In this document: positions 5,410-5,598 of the stretch, in pieces
Layout of the letters: every line of letters begins with the position of its first letter
Numbering within the stretch: the stretch's first letter is position 1
Assembly: GCA_005880525.1 (NCBI GenBank)
Contig: VBFW01000220.1
Coordinates: 1 to 5,598, forward strand
From: Chloroflexota bacterium
GTDB lineage: Bacteria; Chloroflexota; Dormibacteria; Dormibacterales; Dormibacteraceae
DNA length: 5,598 nt
Reading direction: 5' to 3'
Made by a program: the position numbers and the translations under genes
The notes under the pieces: generated by a model
Databases searched by the model: none
What the model was told of the DNA's origin: nothing
What the model saw: the letters and a program-made list of their open reading frames with translations, nothing else

Positions 5410-5596
5410 TCGTGTTGAGCCACTCGAGGGCGCCGCGTTCGACCGGCCTGCCCTGGGCGAGCCCGTCCCGCATGTCGTAGAGCCGGTCGCTCTGCGTGAA
5501 GCCCTCCTGGTTGAGGCGGACCACGATCGCCCCGACGGTGATCGAGACCCGCCCGCGGATGTAGGTCAGGCTGTCAGGGGTCCCGTCCGCGGAGAT
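5372..5596 (-). CDS. C-terminal fragment of an unrecognised protein (5' end outside the window)
   Basis: An open minus-strand frame enters from the right edge and codes for 74 residues before TGA at 5374-5372. The codons are GC-ending in the style of the genes here, and the frame is open throughout, which supports a real gene. Visible stretches are TYIRGRVSITVGAIVVRLNQ, with an amphipathic or hydrophobic strand, then RLYDMRDGL and a helical end, ALEWLNTIIAMERGL. There is no membrane segment and no motif I can assign. The gene converges on the hydrolase gene and overlaps its last 38 bases, so there is no terminator between them. A start codon and function cannot be given from this fragment. 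Confidence 0.7.
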   Translation of the reverse strand: MSADGTPDSLTYIRGRVSITVGAIVVRLNQEGFTQSDRLYDMRDGLAQGRPVERGALEWLNTIIAMERGLQTGS

Positions 5597-5598
5597 CT

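Overview
This 5.6 kb high-GC chromosomal segment is densely coded, with GC-rich third codon positions in every gene. The OmpR-type regulator with its histidine kinase, and the LCP-type (LytR-CpsA-Psr) cell-wall protein, suggest a soil-type bacterium of the Actinomycetota, Chloroflexota or Dormibacterota kind. The phylum is an inference from gene content and composition. No mobile element, tRNA, rRNA or CRISPR array is visible, and no gene-free stretch exceeds about 300 bases.

Layout. (1) At the left edge is the C-terminal end of a response regulator (2-163, +), followed after 2 nt by a complete sensor histidine kinase (166-1575, +). (2) A hairpin at 1581-1603 acts as a shared terminator for the kinase and for a convergent gene. 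(3) On the minus strand are two small genes: a 49-residue protein that is essentially one classical C2H2 zinc finger (1623-1772) and a 61-64-residue Trp-rich charged protein (1877-2062). A stable hairpin lies between them. (4) Also on the minus strand is a two-gene operon with a 4-nt ATGA overlap: an LCP-family protein (3161-4147) followed by a membrane-anchored protein with TolB/PD40-like beta-propeller repeats (2151-3164). (5) A divergent intergenic region of roughly 160-200 bp holds a hairpin, palindromes and a possible 15-codon leader ORF. (6) Divergent from the operon is a secreted clan GH-A-like glycoside hydrolase (4351-5409, +). Its true N-terminus lies upstream of the first canonical start codon. 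(7) At the right edge is the 3' end of an unrecognised minus-strand gene (5372-5596), overlapping the hydrolase gene tail to tail.

How the genes may work together. The LCP protein, the anchored propeller protein and the secreted hydrolase would all act at or outside the cytoplasmic membrane. Together they suggest a small envelope-glycopolymer module: attachment of a polymer, a lipoprotein-like or propeller accessory, and glycan trimming. The two-component system beside it could sense the envelope, but nothing in the sequence links it directly. The most unusual items are the minimal bacterial C2H2 zinc finger, whose TTG start is fixed by a strong ribosome-binding site, the minus-strand-polarised hairpin in its leader, and the odd start region of the hydrolase.
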